Shown piece by piece: positions 8,133-16,993 of a stretch of 64,000 bases of DNA. Each line of letters starts with the position of its first letter. Within the stretch, counting starts at the first letter, position 1. The position numbers and the translations under genes were made by a program. Below the pieces are notes generated by a model. It did not search any database. It had not been told where the DNA came from and saw only the letters and a program-made list of their open reading frames with translations. Location of the stretch: contig NZ_CP031941.1 in NCBI RefSeq assembly GCF_003443655.1, positions 6,027,001 to 6,091,000 of the forward strand, written 5' to 3'. The DNA comes from Nostoc sphaeroides (GTDB lineage: Bacteria > Cyanobacteriota > Cyanobacteriia > Cyanobacteriales > Nostocaceae).

Positions 8133-9269
8133 ATGCTTTTACTTCAGTGGAAATCCTGTATAACAGCAATAACCTTGACCGCAATCAGTCTTACTGTATC
8201 CAAGTCGGCATTGGCAGTATCTCTATACTCAGTTACTGATTTAGGCAGTCTTACAGGAGAAGCCTTCAGTTTCGCTACAGACATTAATGACTCAGGTGAA
8301 GTAGCCATTAATTCTTTGGCGAGTTCTTTTTTTTACAGCAATGGTTCACTTCAAAAAATTAGTCCCCTGCCTGGCGATAATCAACTTTCAGTAACTGGTA
8401 TCAATAACTTGGGGCAAGTAGTTGGTAATTCGGTTAGTAGTAATAACTTTACTGGAAATAACCCTTTCTTATACAGCAATGGCATCACCCAACCCCTCCC
8501 TATCCGAAACGCTATTCCTTATGCCATTAACGATCGCACCCAAATAGTAGGAGGAGCAAGCGGACTTGGGCCTTTTTTATACAGTGATGGTATAGCAACC
8601 AGCATAGGAACTCCTGCTAATGTTGCCTACAGTTTAAATAACTTGGGACAAGTAGTAGGCTTTCTCAGTTCAAACACAGCTTTTCTGTACCAAAACGGCC
8701 TAACTACTAATTTGGGAACTTTGCCACTTTACCAGTACAGCGTAGCAAATGATATTAATGACTTAGGACAAGTGGTTGGTAGTTCGGGATTCAGTAGAGT
8801 AGATGATGGTAGTGCTTTTCTGTACAGTTCCAGCACGGGAATCCAAGACCTTGGTAGGTTACGTCCTACAGATTTGTTCAGTGTTGGTGTGGGGATCAAT
8901 AATTTAGGTCAAGCAGTAGGGTTTTCTGGCACTAATAGTAACTTTTTTGCAGCAGATGGCAATGGTTTGCGGGCTTTTCTTTATAGTGATAACACTCTGT
9001 ACGACTTAAATAACCTGATTGCCCCTGGTTCAGACGCTGGCTTTACCTTGACAGCAGCATCTGCCATTAATAATAAGGGTCAAATTGTCGGTCGTGGTGC
9101 AGTTAATGGTGAATTACACGCCTTCCTCTTGACGCCAACCTCATCTGTCTCTGTAGCTGAACCAACTTCAGGCGTACCTATTTTGTGGTTCGGTGCTGTT
9201 GTAATTCTATTTGCAGCACTCAAGCGCCAACCTCAATCTAGCAGTGCAACCATACAGCAAAGAAGTTAA
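8133..9269 (+). CDS. HAF-repeat exported protein with PEP-CTERM-like tail
   Basis: Exported protein of 378 aa. A signal peptide is at 1-28 (hydrophobic CITAITLTAISLTV, cleavage after SALA). The body is a series of HAF-type repeats, each with an IN-LGQVVG core: INDSGEVA, INNLGQVVGNS, INDRTQIVGG, LNNLGQVVGFL, INDLGQVVGSS, INNLGQAVGFS and INNKGQIVGRG, alternating with FLYSNG-like strands. They probably form a beta-propeller-like fold. The C-terminus has SVAEPTSGVP, a hydrophobic stretch WFGAVVILFAAL and the basic KRQ, a variant of the PEP-CTERM sorting tail that would be processed by an exosortase. Ligand and role are unknown. A perfect hairpin follows the stop codon. Confidence 0.85.
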   Translation: MLLLQWKSCITAITLTAISLTVSKSALAVSLYSVTDLGSLTGEAFSFATDINDSGEVAINSLASSFFYSNGSLQKISPLPGDNQLSVTGINNLGQVVGNSVSSNNFTGNNPFLYSNGITQPLPIRNAIPYAINDRTQIVGGASGLGPFLYSDGIATSIGTPANVAYSLNNLGQVVGFLSSNTAFLYQNGLTTNLGTLPLYQYSVANDINDLGQVVGSSGFSRVDDGSAFLYSSSTGIQDLGRLRPTDLFSVGVGINNLGQAVGFSGTNSNFFAADGNGLRAFLYSDNTLYDLNNLIAPGSDAGFTLTAASAINNKGQIVGRGAVNGELHAFLLTPTSSVSVAEPTSGVPILWFGAVVILFAALKRQPQSSSATIQQRS

Positions 9270-9337
9270 TGCCATAACTTCAGGTAAATAAAGCGATTAG
9301 ACATCTCCAGAAATTAAATATGCGTTACTCAGAACCT

Positions 9338-9370
9338 TTGTTTTGACGTAGCACTGCTACGTCAAAACAA
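9338..9370 (+). terminator. Perfect inverted repeat, likely terminator
   Basis: Arms TTGTTTTGACGTAGCA and TGCTACGTCAAAACAA with a single central base, followed by TTCTTTTTC. It lies about 70 bp after the HAF-repeat gene and should end its transcript. Confidence 0.6.
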
Positions 9371-9546
9371 TTCTTTTTCGGAGATATCTATTACTTGAGA
9401 ATACGGATTTACTAATTTAGAGTTATTAGCACTTACGCAAAATTGAAAGCTGTAGGGGCAATACCCTGCGGGAAGCCGCTTTGCGTCTACATGAATTGCC
9501 CTAAACCTCGTGATGTAATGTTGTACCGCATCTGAATGGGAACCCC

Positions 9547-9696
9547 TAAGTAGTCAGACAGAATTAATTACACAATGTCATTGCGAATGGAGCGAAGCGG
9601 AATGAAGCAATCGCAAGGGCTGGGATTGCTTCGCTTCTCTACGAGACGCTGCGCGAACGCTCGCAATGACTGTAAATATTTTTGTCCGACTACTTA
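9547..9696. repeat. MITE with TAAGTAGTC ends, copy 1
   Basis: Terminal inverted repeat TAAGTAGTCAGACA against TAAGTAGTCGGACA. The interior has GTCATTGCGAATGGAGCGAA and GCGAACGCTCGCAATGAC, the palindromic CATTGCGA repeat of Nostoc genomes. Copy 2 lies inverted at 39479-39629. Confidence 0.8.
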
Positions 9697-9701
9697 TATA
9701 C

Positions 9702-9882
9702 CAATACGGTTCAGTTAAGCGCTATTTCTACTAAATCGCCGTCTCTATAAGACGCGATAAATCGCCGTCTCTATAAGACGCGATAAATCGCCGTCTCTAT
9801 AAGACGCGATAAATCGCCGTCTCTATAAGACGCGATAAATCGCCGTCTCTACAAGTGTTTTGGTCTTATCTGAACTGTATTG
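9702..9882. repeat. CAATAC MITE with internal minisatellite
   Basis: Ends CAATACGGTTCAGTTAAG and CTGAACTGTATTG, flanked by an exact 10-bp duplication ACTTATATAC (9692-9701 and 9883-9892). The interior is expanded by a 26-bp tandem repeat, so this copy is 181 bp where others are 102 bp. Confidence 0.88.
9733..9852. repeat. 26-bp tandem repeat
   Basis: Four identical copies of a 26-bp unit (AAATCGCCGTCTCTATAAGA plus CGCGAT) and a partial fifth. Each contains an inverted pair ATCGC/GCGAT. There are no spacers, so this is a minisatellite and not a CRISPR array. Confidence 0.9.
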
Positions 9883-9960
9883 ACTTATATACATAGGCGG
9901 TTGAAATTTATAAAAATTTGCTGGTTTTTAGAGATAGAACTGGTAAATTGTTCTCGATTT

Positions 9961-10656
9961 TCACAAACTAGTCATAACTTGAGCCAATTGATTAGATAAA
10001 TCAACTACAGAATCCTGGCATTTGCTAAATAATACGCCCGCTAAAAAATAATAATCGCCAGAATAAAATGCCATATTGTTTTTTCGGAGTTCTTCTATGT
10101 GGTTCTTTACCTTAGGATCAGAGCTATAGTAGCCAAACTGCAAAGGTAACACCATGAAATTTTGAACACAATATCCATTTTCTTTTGCTAGGTTCAGCGT
10201 ACCTGTTGGATTAGAAAAACTAGAGATTAAAACCAACACATTTTCATAACCTAACGATAAAAGCTCGTTGGTAACTGCCGCTCCATCCACGCCCCCAAAT
10301 AAGAGTGGCATATAAATATCATTATCTGGTGCGGGGAGATACGGTGGATTGGCTACAAGATACTCGGCATCGGGTTGAGAAGAATTAAACAAGCATGAAT
10401 TCTGAATTATGTATTTATTAGTGAGATTATATTCATCGATGGTTGAATTTGCGACTTTCCATGCAGAGGTATTTAATTCAAATCCATGTATCACCCCATC
10501 AAACTTATTTTTTAATAAAGAATTAATTACAGGGCTACCATCCCCTGAGCCAAACTCCACAATAGATTCGTAGTTTTTGCAATTTCTGAGAACAAAAGTG
10601 TCTAAACAGTTTGAGTAAAAATTCGATTCTTCAGGACAAAAAAAGATGTCTTTCAT
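9961..10656 (-). CDS. Class I SAM-dependent methyltransferase, PrmC/HemK-like
   Basis: 231-aa Rossmann-fold methyltransferase. SAM motif I is VEFGSGDGSP (about 33-42), an acidic position follows in HGFELN, and the catalytic motif IV is LVANPPYLPAP (about 100-110). The NPPY tetrad is the mark of enzymes that methylate a glutamine or an exocyclic amine in protein, RNA or DNA. The N-terminal FFCPEESNFYSN resembles the lead-in of PrmC-like proteins, but the PrmC substrate-binding helical domain is absent, so it should not be named prmC. The C-terminus has DYYFLAGVLFSK, a typical last strand. Monocistronic; substrate unknown. Confidence 0.8.
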   Translation of the reverse strand: MKDIFFCPEESNFYSNCLDTFVLRNCKNYESIVEFGSGDGSPVINSLLKNKFDGVIHGFELNTSAWKVANSTIDEYNLTNKYIIQNSCLFNSSQPDAEYLVANPPYLPAPDNDIYMPLLFGGVDGAAVTNELLSLGYENVLVLISSFSNPTGTLNLAKENGYCVQNFMVLPLQFGYYSSDPKVKNHIEELRKNNMAFYSGDYYFLAGVLFSKCQDSVVDLSNQLAQVMTSL

Positions 10657-10869
10657 TTGACTGCACTTCCAAGTATAATGAATGTAATAAGTGTTTACTT
10701 ACACCTTTATATCAAGACAATAAATAACTGTTTCTTTAGTAAAGAAGTTATTACTAAAGAAATTGGGTTGTATGTGGATTAGCAATAGAATGATTGAGAG
10801 ATGTGAAATTAGAAATGCGAGAAACAATCTGCATTTTTAATTTCTAATTTTTGAGATTTATTAGATAAG

Positions 10870-11976
10870 TTAAGCGGATTGTTTTGCCTCACGTATCGAT
10901 CGCACAACAGCACTACCGGCGCGATCGCTCATGAGTTTCTGCTGATCGTACCCAAGCACTAATTCCCAGGCATCATTGGGATATCGTTCTGTCAATGGTA
11001 AAGCTACATCATCTAACATCCAACGGCCGTGGCGTTCATCTTCCCTGATGTGTAGTTCCCAATAACCCACCGCTACTTCTGAGAGTCCGAGTCGTTGCGC
11101 CGCCACCATATAATTTTTGTAAACCGCAGGGCCAGCCACTTCAAAATAGGTCAAACCGCCGCTATAACGTAGGAAATAGCGTTTGCGCTCAGTCACCAGA
11201 AAATTATGATTGGTAGAAGCCAAAACTTCCCAAGGTACTAAATCGAAATATGCCTCTGGTTGAGTGTTCATTCCAAACTCAGCAAGCATTTGGGCAAAAA
11301 ATGTCGAGTGCTTGCGAGATAAACGACCATTGCCGTATTCTTCTATTAGGACTCGCATCAGCGTACATTGCACTTCATTAGCAACACCACCCAAAATGCG
11401 GGAAAGATGACTAGCTTCAACCAAGCCATCAAAAGAGCCGATCGCTAGCAGGTGACGATAGCCAGATTCAGTCATTTCCTCACGAATGTAGCGGCTACTC
11501 TGCGACAAAACCGGGTCTAAATCGGCAGATGTGCGCTCAATTAGCGCTTGTTTTACATCTAATTGTTGCAGTGCAGCCACATCGATTTGTGCCAGTTCCC
11601 ACTGTTGCCAAGCAGCTTCAATTTGGTCACGACAGGAGGACAAGTAAAGCGATCGCTCATTGGTATAGTGCCGCAAATCGTCATACCAAAACAGCTTTAG
11701 CCGATTAATTCGATAAAGTATCCGTTGGATAAAACGGTGAGCCTGTTCATCGGAGCGATCGTTTTTATAGGCGGCGCAAATTGCCCTTGAGAGTGCCTGT
11801 TCAAACTCACTAGCTATTGCAGGTTTTACATCTAGTTGATGATCTAAATCCTCCGTTACTAGCAGTTCTATAAATTGCTCCTCAGCCCGGTCGTACTTGG
11901 TAATTGTTCCTTCTTCTGTTTGCGTACTTTTTTTTGCAGCCCCAGCGTTAGGAAATATAACTAAATTGCTTTGCAT
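10870..11976 (-). CDS. Iron-containing redox enzyme family protein (haem-oxygenase-like fold)
   Basis: All-helical protein of about 368 aa. The ATG at 11974-11976 is preferred; a GTG at 12016-12018 would add 14 residues. The second half fits the haem-oxygenase-like diiron oxidase/oxygenase (HDO) group: IREEMTESGYRHL, then LMRVLIEEYGNGRLSRKHSTFF with Glu and His ligand candidates, and a late helix WELHIREDERHGRWM supplying Glu, Asp and His. Such enzymes use a non-haem diiron centre to oxidise small metabolites or amino-acid-derived substrates. The N-terminal 100 residues are helical and not assigned. It is monocistronic, so context gives no clue to the substrate. Confidence 0.78.
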   Translation of the reverse strand: MQSNLVIFPNAGAAKKSTQTEEGTITKYDRAEEQFIELLVTEDLDHQLDVKPAIASEFEQALSRAICAAYKNDRSDEQAHRFIQRILYRINRLKLFWYDDLRHYTNERSLYLSSCRDQIEAAWQQWELAQIDVAALQQLDVKQALIERTSADLDPVLSQSSRYIREEMTESGYRHLLAIGSFDGLVEASHLSRILGGVANEVQCTLMRVLIEEYGNGRLSRKHSTFFAQMLAEFGMNTQPEAYFDLVPWEVLASTNHNFLVTERKRYFLRYSGGLTYFEVAGPAVYKNYMVAAQRLGLSEVAVGYWELHIREDERHGRWMLDDVALPLTERYPNDAWELVLGYDQQKLMSDRAGSAVVRSIREAKQSA

Positions 11977-12018
11977 GGAATCTTCGGTAGCATTGGAAAA
12001 GTGAAAAATTACTTTCAC

Positions 12019-12532
12019 CTCTAATATTTAAGTTCCCACACCAGTAGCTTTATGTACCTCTTTCCCTGGTTATAAAGAAGAATTAAGTTTCAAACGAAAA
12101 GGGTATTGGGCATTGGGCATTGGGCATTGGGAAGAGGACAAGGGGAAAGACTTTAGGACTTACGCAAACAATAGCCGAAACCTTATTTTCACGTAGGGGC
12201 AATTCATGAATCATTTGTGTCAACTTAACGTAAAAGCCATGTCCCGCAAGGAACTGAAGTTCCTTGCTAATAGCTAAAGTCTACTGAAGTAGACTAAAGA
12301 TTTTTAGGAATATTTAGTCTACTTCAGTAGACTTTAGCTATGAGCCTTGAACTTTAGTTCGAGGCGGGCGAGGAAGCTAACAGTTAAGCTACTTTTAGCT
12401 TAAGTTGACACCTATGTTCATGAATTGCCCCTACGGCGTGTACTTTTGCGTAAGTCCTAGACTTGTTGCAAGTTCTCACAAGTCAGTTACCTTGTCCCCT
12501 TCTCCCTCTGCCTCCCCTGCCTCCCCTACTCC
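12019..12532. other. Intergenic region with tandem heptamers and a repeat
   Basis: Contains GGGCATT heptamers (about 12108-12132) and the interspersed repeat at 12216-12412. No gene seen. Confidence 0.65.
12216..12412. repeat. GTGTCAACTT-ended repeat, copy 2 of the GTCTACT core type
   Basis: Ends TGTGTCAACTTAACG and CTTAAGTTGACACC. The core has CTAAAGTCTACTGAAGTAGA followed by its inverse TAGTCTACTTCAGTAGAC, so it can fold into one long hairpin. Confidence 0.75.
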
Positions 12533-14365
12533 CTACGGCACATCCTTCGGCTCGATCGCCTTACTTGGCGGAATTTCTTCAAGAGGAATGAGTGCTTCGA
12601 TTACCGACTTCACAATTGGGGCGGCGACAGTAGAACCATAAGCACTTTCTCCTTTTGGTTCATCCACCAGTGCGAACACTACATATCGAGGAGATTCCAC
12701 TGGCAAAATAGCCACAAAGCTGGTCATTCTAGCACCCTTGATATATCCGCCATTCGGACTAGCTTTTTGGGCTGTACCAGTTTTACCAGCAATGCGATAT
12801 CCGGGAATTTGTGCCGCTTTCCCGCTACCTTCATTAACAACAGTTTCCATCATTTCCACAACCTTTTGGGTTGTTGCGGCTGAGAAAATTTGGCGGGGGA
12901 TGGTGTGAGTGGGTGAATCATGCATCTGCCCTTTGCTATCAATCAACCCCCGAACTACATGGGGTGTTACCAACTTACCGCCATTGGCTAAAGCGCCGTG
13001 CATTTGCACTAGCTGTAACGGTGTCATGGAAAAACCTTGCCCAAAGGAAGTAGTAGCTGGTTCAATTGGCGAAGCGATAAATTCTTCTTGACTTTTGAGC
13101 CGTCCACCAACTTCAAAAGGTAAATCTGTATCAACTTTTTGTCCTAGCCCCAAGCGTTCTAGCCAGTTGTAATAAATTGAAGGCTTTAAGCGTTGAATAA
13201 TTTGCACCATGCCAATGTTGCTGGAATATTGCAAAATCTGAGCGATGCTGATTCGCCCATTCCCATTATTCATCGCATTTTTGATGGTGTAATTAGCTAC
13301 TCGAATAGAACCGGAGTCATTAAATATATCATCTGGTTTGATGACGCCATTTTCCAGAGCGATCGCTACATTCAAAGGTTTAAAAGTCGATCCCGGTTCA
13401 TAAAGATCCGCCACCGTCCAGTTTTTAAATAACGAGATATTAGCTTTAGAGTATTCATTAGGATTATAAGTAGGCTGAGAAACGAGAGCGAGTAAGGAAC
13501 CATCCAAGGCATCCATGACAATTACCGCCCCACGTTTAGCGTCAAACTTTTCCATCTGTTGTTTAAGTGCAACGCGGGCAATTCGTTGCAGACGGCTATC
13601 AATAGTAAGTTGCAGTCGCAAATCATCAAAATGCAAAAAACCTTCAGGGGCATGATCCGGCATTATGGCCCCATTACCCGACCGACTGAGCCGCACCGTT
13701 TGCACAGGACGTTCTAGCAACTTCTCTTGAGAGTATTCCACACCTGCTTGACCACGACGGTCAAGATTCACGTAGCCCACCACATCAGAAACCAAATCGT
13801 CTGACGGATAATATCGGGAGTATTTTTGAGCCCACTCTAGGCCATTTAAGCGCAAAGAGATGACGCGATCGATAATTTCTTCCGGGAGGGCTGGGTCAAG
13901 TATAATTCCGCTTCTTTTGCTTTGAAAAGTTTTTACCAATTCAGCAGTATCTTTTGCCAATATTGGGGCAAGTCGCTCTGCCATGTCTTCATTAGACTTA
14001 TTAAACAGCTTGGGATGAGCGTACAAAGTATATACAGGACGGTCAATCGCCAACAGATTACTATTGCGATCTACCACTGGGCGACGGGGCATAAAAGGTC
14101 GCAAATACACCATTTGCTGGTTTCGTGCCTGCTGGGTTAACTTTGGCCCCTTGACAATTTGCAGGTTATACAAGCTGACAGCCAACCCCAACCCTGATGC
14201 CATTAATACGCCCCATACTATGAACAGTCGGGACTTAGTGTTGGATGTTTGGTCTTGGATATTAGAGGCAAGTGTCCCCAATAACCCTTGCTTAGAAACC
14301 TTCTGTCCCCTTTTAAATGCTGGATTTTGAAACTTTCTGTTTGTTCTGCTTGGTGATTTTTGCAT
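12533..14365 (-). CDS. ftsI: Penicillin-binding transpeptidase, FtsI (PBP3) type
   Basis: Septal peptidoglycan transpeptidase, class B PBP, that cross-links cell wall at the division site. Starting at the ATG at 14363-14365 gives 610 aa; a TTG at 14401 would add 12. The order is a basic N-terminus, one transmembrane helix (LFIVWGVLMASGLGLAVSLY, about 47-66), the PBP dimer domain (RPFMPRRPVVDRNSNLLA) and the transpeptidase domain with STFK (Ser about 326), SSN (about 381) and KTGTAQ (from about 528). All three active-site motifs are intact. It lies 3-prime of a bitopic FtsL-like gene on the same strand, matching the dcw-cluster order ftsL-ftsI, though other dcw genes are absent. No PASTA domain is present. 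Confidence 0.93.
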   Translation of the reverse strand: MQKSPSRTNRKFQNPAFKRGQKVSKQGLLGTLASNIQDQTSNTKSRLFIVWGVLMASGLGLAVSLYNLQIVKGPKLTQQARNQQMVYLRPFMPRRPVVDRNSNLLAIDRPVYTLYAHPKLFNKSNEDMAERLAPILAKDTAELVKTFQSKRSGIILDPALPEEIIDRVISLRLNGLEWAQKYSRYYPSDDLVSDVVGYVNLDRRGQAGVEYSQEKLLERPVQTVRLSRSGNGAIMPDHAPEGFLHFDDLRLQLTIDSRLQRIARVALKQQMEKFDAKRGAVIVMDALDGSLLALVSQPTYNPNEYSKANISLFKNWTVADLYEPGSTFKPLNVAIALENGVIKPDDIFNDSGSIRVANYTIKNAMNNGNGRISIAQILQYSSNIGMVQIIQRLKPSIYYNWLERLGLGQKVDTDLPFEVGGRLKSQEEFIASPIEPATTSFGQGFSMTPLQLVQMHGALANGGKLVTPHVVRGLIDSKGQMHDSPTHTIPRQIFSAATTQKVVEMMETVVNEGSGKAAQIPGYRIAGKTGTAQKASPNGGYIKGARMTSFVAILPVESPRYVVFALVDEPKGESAYGSTVAAPIVKSVIEALIPLEEIPPSKAIEPKDVP

Positions 14366-14488
14366 TGCCCTACTCAGTAGCAAATTGCTTTTCGGAATCA
14401 AGAGTCAATGGTCAAAGTTAGTTACTCTGAACTTTGACCATTAACTCCTAACTTTTAACTCCTAACTCCTAACTTTTAACCCCTAACC

Positions 14489-15187
14489 TTAATACCCCAG
14501 TGGCGAGAGTGTTTGCTGTTGCCTTTGGGGATTTGGCGTTGTGTTAGACGATGCTGGCTTAGGACTACGAGATGCTGGAGACAAGAAAATCATTCCTTGA
14601 GGAGTCGGCGATACCAGCCCTGCTGTAGGTTGTTCTGCTTCCTGGGCAATTTTATTTGTCAGCGTCGCGTTAGTTGTCGTTAGTAGCCGCTCATGACGTT
14701 GCAGGTTTTGCAGTCTGCGATATGACTTACTCCAAAGGTCTTGCGAATATACCGTCCAGCCATAAACAGCAAGTGTCGATGCTACTACCAAAAACGCCAA
14801 AACTGTCGAATAACGGTGAAAGGTATACAAGCGTAGCAACCACAAAGGTGCAACTCCAGAATTAGGCATTGTGGGAAGGCGAAGAAAATTTACCCCTGAA
14901 GTTTTCTGGTTTGCACTCGACTGCTCATTGAGATTTAGCACTTGTTGTCTAGCCACCTCTTTCACCGATTTGGGCGTAACTGCTTTATTTGTCGGAGAAA
15001 CCGCTAGATTTTTCGAGGAACGCACTCGTCTTCGAGAGGATACTGGTGCAGCTTGGGCAGTGGGTGTAGAAGCGCTTTGTGCTGCTGATTCTATACGTCC
15101 AGAACGTCGCCTCCCTAAAGAAAGGATAGAATCTCGCCCAAACCAAGTACCCCTTGTAGAAACAGCAGATTTACGAGCAACTACCAT
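14489..15187 (-). CDS. Bitopic FtsL-like protein upstream of ftsI
   Basis: 232-aa single-pass membrane protein. The cytoplasmic N-terminus of about 120 residues is basic and low in complexity (RRRSGRIES, SSRRRVRSSK). One membrane helix (VLAFLVVASTLAVYGWTVY, about 134-152) is followed by a short heptad-like coiled coil (LWSKSYRRLQNLQRHERLL, then NATLTNKIAQEAEQ), and then a Pro/Ser-rich tail. This topology and the position directly upstream of ftsI on the same strand suggest the cyanobacterial counterpart of FtsL, which joins FtsB/FtsQ and activates FtsWI. Primary sequence similarity to enterobacterial FtsL is not visible, so this is an inference from topology and order. The long N- and C-terminal extensions are unlike classical FtsL. 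Confidence 0.7.
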   Translation of the reverse strand: MVVARKSAVSTRGTWFGRDSILSLGRRRSGRIESAAQSASTPTAQAAPVSSRRRVRSSKNLAVSPTNKAVTPKSVKEVARQQVLNLNEQSSANQKTSGVNFLRLPTMPNSGVAPLWLLRLYTFHRYSTVLAFLVVASTLAVYGWTVYSQDLWSKSYRRLQNLQRHERLLTTTNATLTNKIAQEAEQPTAGLVSPTPQGMIFLSPASRSPKPASSNTTPNPQRQQQTLSPLGY

Positions 15188-15811
15188 AAATTTTTTAGAT
15201 GGGAAATACTGTACTTTAGATTGATTGTCTTAATTGTCTCTTTTTGCTTAGTTAAAATCGCCTTCTGTGCAACAAGCACACATAAGGGACTTCCAAGTAA
15301 AAAAATATTCCATTGCTATTGTTCACTGTTGACCGTTGACCGTTGACGGTTCACGAGTTTTCAGTCAACAGTCAACGACTTTAATGTGGAATAATTTATT
15401 TTTTGGAGTTCCCTAACAGACTACACCCTTTTAACTGTTCTGATAGCTATAACAATTGCATCCTCTAGATATTGCAATTTTGCAATCAGCGATTAGCAAC
15501 TGGACAGCTTGCCCTTTAGATATCGCACCTAAAGTATGGCAACGCGGGGCAGCAAGGTGCAATGCTCTGGGAAAAAATAAATTTTTTGCTATGATAGCTC
15601 GGTTTGCTAGAAAATTTGGTAATTTCCGTTTTGCTCCTGAGTTAAGAGAAACTAATCAGATGGCTGTATGATACCTAATTCAAAAAAAGAATACCCCAAA
15701 GGATTGTTTTTTTAGTATGTAATCTCGTAGCATTTAAAAAAAAGCAATAAATACGGTATCGTATTGAACAGGCGAAAAATTGTTCTAGCCACAATTGGTG
15801 AAAGAGGAGTT
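15188..15811. other. Intergenic region with MITE
   Basis: Holds one copy of the GGGACTTCC MITE (15286-15413) and the promoter region of the lipoprotein gene. A 71-codon forward frame at 15456-15671 has no features and is not called. Confidence 0.6.
15286..15413. repeat. GGGACTTCC MITE, copy 1
   Basis: 128 bp. Imperfect terminal inverted repeats run about 26 bp: GGGACTTCCAAGTAAAAAAA at the left and, reading the right end inward, GGGAACTCCAAAAAATAAAT. Flanked by the 3-bp duplication TAA. The interior contains CTGTTGACCGTTGAC and its inverse CAGTCAACAGTCAACG. Confidence 0.88.
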
Positions 15812-16003
15812 ATGAAAACAAGAATCTTTGGTTTGGCTGTAATCTTAAGTCTGGCTACAATTCTCGGAGCTTGCGAAGGCGGCGGTGGTGATGCTGGTGG
15901 TGGCGGTACTACTACTACCCCACCAGCAGGTGAACCAACTGATGCACCTGCTGGTGGTGGGTTGTCTACACCTGCTGCTACTCCCGCAGCTAGTCCTAAA
16001 TAG
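15812..16003 (+). CDS. Small Gly/Pro/Thr-rich lipoprotein
   Basis: 63-aa predicted lipoprotein. The ATG at 15812 is preceded at good spacing by AAAGAGGAG. The signal peptide MKTRIFGLAVILSLATILGA ends in lipobox LGAC (Cys21), so the mature protein would be lipidated at Cys. The mature part is low complexity: EGGGGDAGGGG, TTTTPPAGEP, APAGGG and TPAATPAASP. It has no domain and looks like a flexible spacer or a cell-wall-associated peptide. Similar tiny GGGG-rich lipoproteins occur in cyanobacteria without known function. An upstream in-frame ATG at 15764 is rejected because it would bury the signal peptide. Confidence 0.7.
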   Translation: MKTRIFGLAVILSLATILGACEGGGGDAGGGGTTTTPPAGEPTDAPAGGGLSTPAATPAASPK

Positions 16004-16645
16004 GGCATCAATCAGCTTTAGTTTAAATCATGCCCAAAACAGCTTAGTAACAACGCTCGTCACCACATAGCTTGAATTAATTAGGTTCAGGTAAAAACCT
16101 GCATTTTTCTGTTGGTGTGTCAGAGCCTAGTACCGCAAGGCGGAAGTCAACCCCTACGGGGAAGTCAAAAGGAGCCAGTGCGTTGGGCGGCTCTGCCGAC
16201 TTGAAGCAACTGGCGTTCAAAAGTCAAAAGTCCGCCTGCTTTAATTTTGGGCTTTGTGGCTGTAATGAAATACTAGGTTTATTTCCGCCGACCTGTACTA
16301 GAGTTTGCTCGAATATCAGCTAAGTAGGGCAGCAAGTAATGGACACTGGTGATGAGGATTATCTCTTCAACCATGTGTCCCGCTAAAATCCTCTCCTGAT
16401 CAGAGAGGCAAGAGAGGAATTATAAGCTGTTGTGCCTTTAATTTGCACTAATATTTTTTCAAGATGAATGTGGGGTGGGCATCCTGCCCTGATAATGCAA
16501 ATTGTATACGTAACAGCTTAGTTGTCTTGCTGGGAAGAAAGACGCTTGAATTTACCAGCAATAGAGGGTTTCAAGCACCTAAATTTATTTATACTCTTCG
16601 GCTAAATATTTATTTCGATAGCGCCACGGAGAGCGAGTCAGCATT

Positions 16646-16993
16646 AGTGTCAACAAAAGCCTTGAAATAGCTAGCTTCGCTGTGGGCCTCCTCACCCGCC
16701 AGAGAATGAATTGTCTGGCTAATAGCTAAAGTCTACTGAAGTAGACTCAAGATTTTGGGGGATATTTAGTAATCTTCATATTACTTTAGCTAAAAGCCAA
16801 GGAACTGAAGTTCCTTGCGGGACATCGTTTTCACGTTAGGGACTTCCAAGTAAAAAAATATTCCATTGCTATTGTTCACTGTTGACCGTTGACGGTTCAC
16901 GAGTTTTTAGTCAACAGTCAACAGTCAACAGTCAACAGTCAACGACTTGAATGTGGCATAATTTATTTTTTGGAGTTCCCTTAAGTTGACACC
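16646..16993. repeat. GTTGACACC-ended repeat interrupted by a MITE
   Basis: Same family as 6123, 12216 and 20547: AGTGTCAACAAAAGCC at one end, GTTAAGTTGACACC at the other, with CTAAAGTCTACTGAAGTAGA inside. The GGGACTTCC MITE splits its right end inside TTTTCACGTTAAGTTGACAC. Confidence 0.8.
16839..16980. repeat. GGGACTTCC MITE, copy 2
   Basis: 142 bp, flanked by TTA on both sides. The uninterrupted host repeat has one TTA here, so this is a true target duplication. Longer than copy 1 because of extra CAGTCAA units. Confidence 0.9.

Larger units (their letters stand above)
9270..9960. other. Intergenic region packed with repeats
   Basis: No gene. Contains a perfect hairpin (9338-9370), a repeat fragment (about 9450-9545), a 150-bp MITE (9547-9696) and directly after it a 181-bp MITE with an internal minisatellite (9702-9882). 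Confidence 0.75.

Noticed and set aside
9733-9852. Possible CRISPR array
   Set aside because: The 26-bp units follow each other without spacers and lie inside a MITE with clear ends. No cas gene is in the window.
15456-15671. 71-codon forward frame
   Set aside because: Composition is typical of spacer DNA; no signal, domain or good start. The lipoprotein that follows has its own promoter region and ribosome-binding site.
16464-16670. 68-codon forward frame MNVGWASCPDNANC...
   Set aside because: Begins in the GTGGGGTGGGCATCCTGCCC spacer motif and runs into an interspersed repeat; no coding features.
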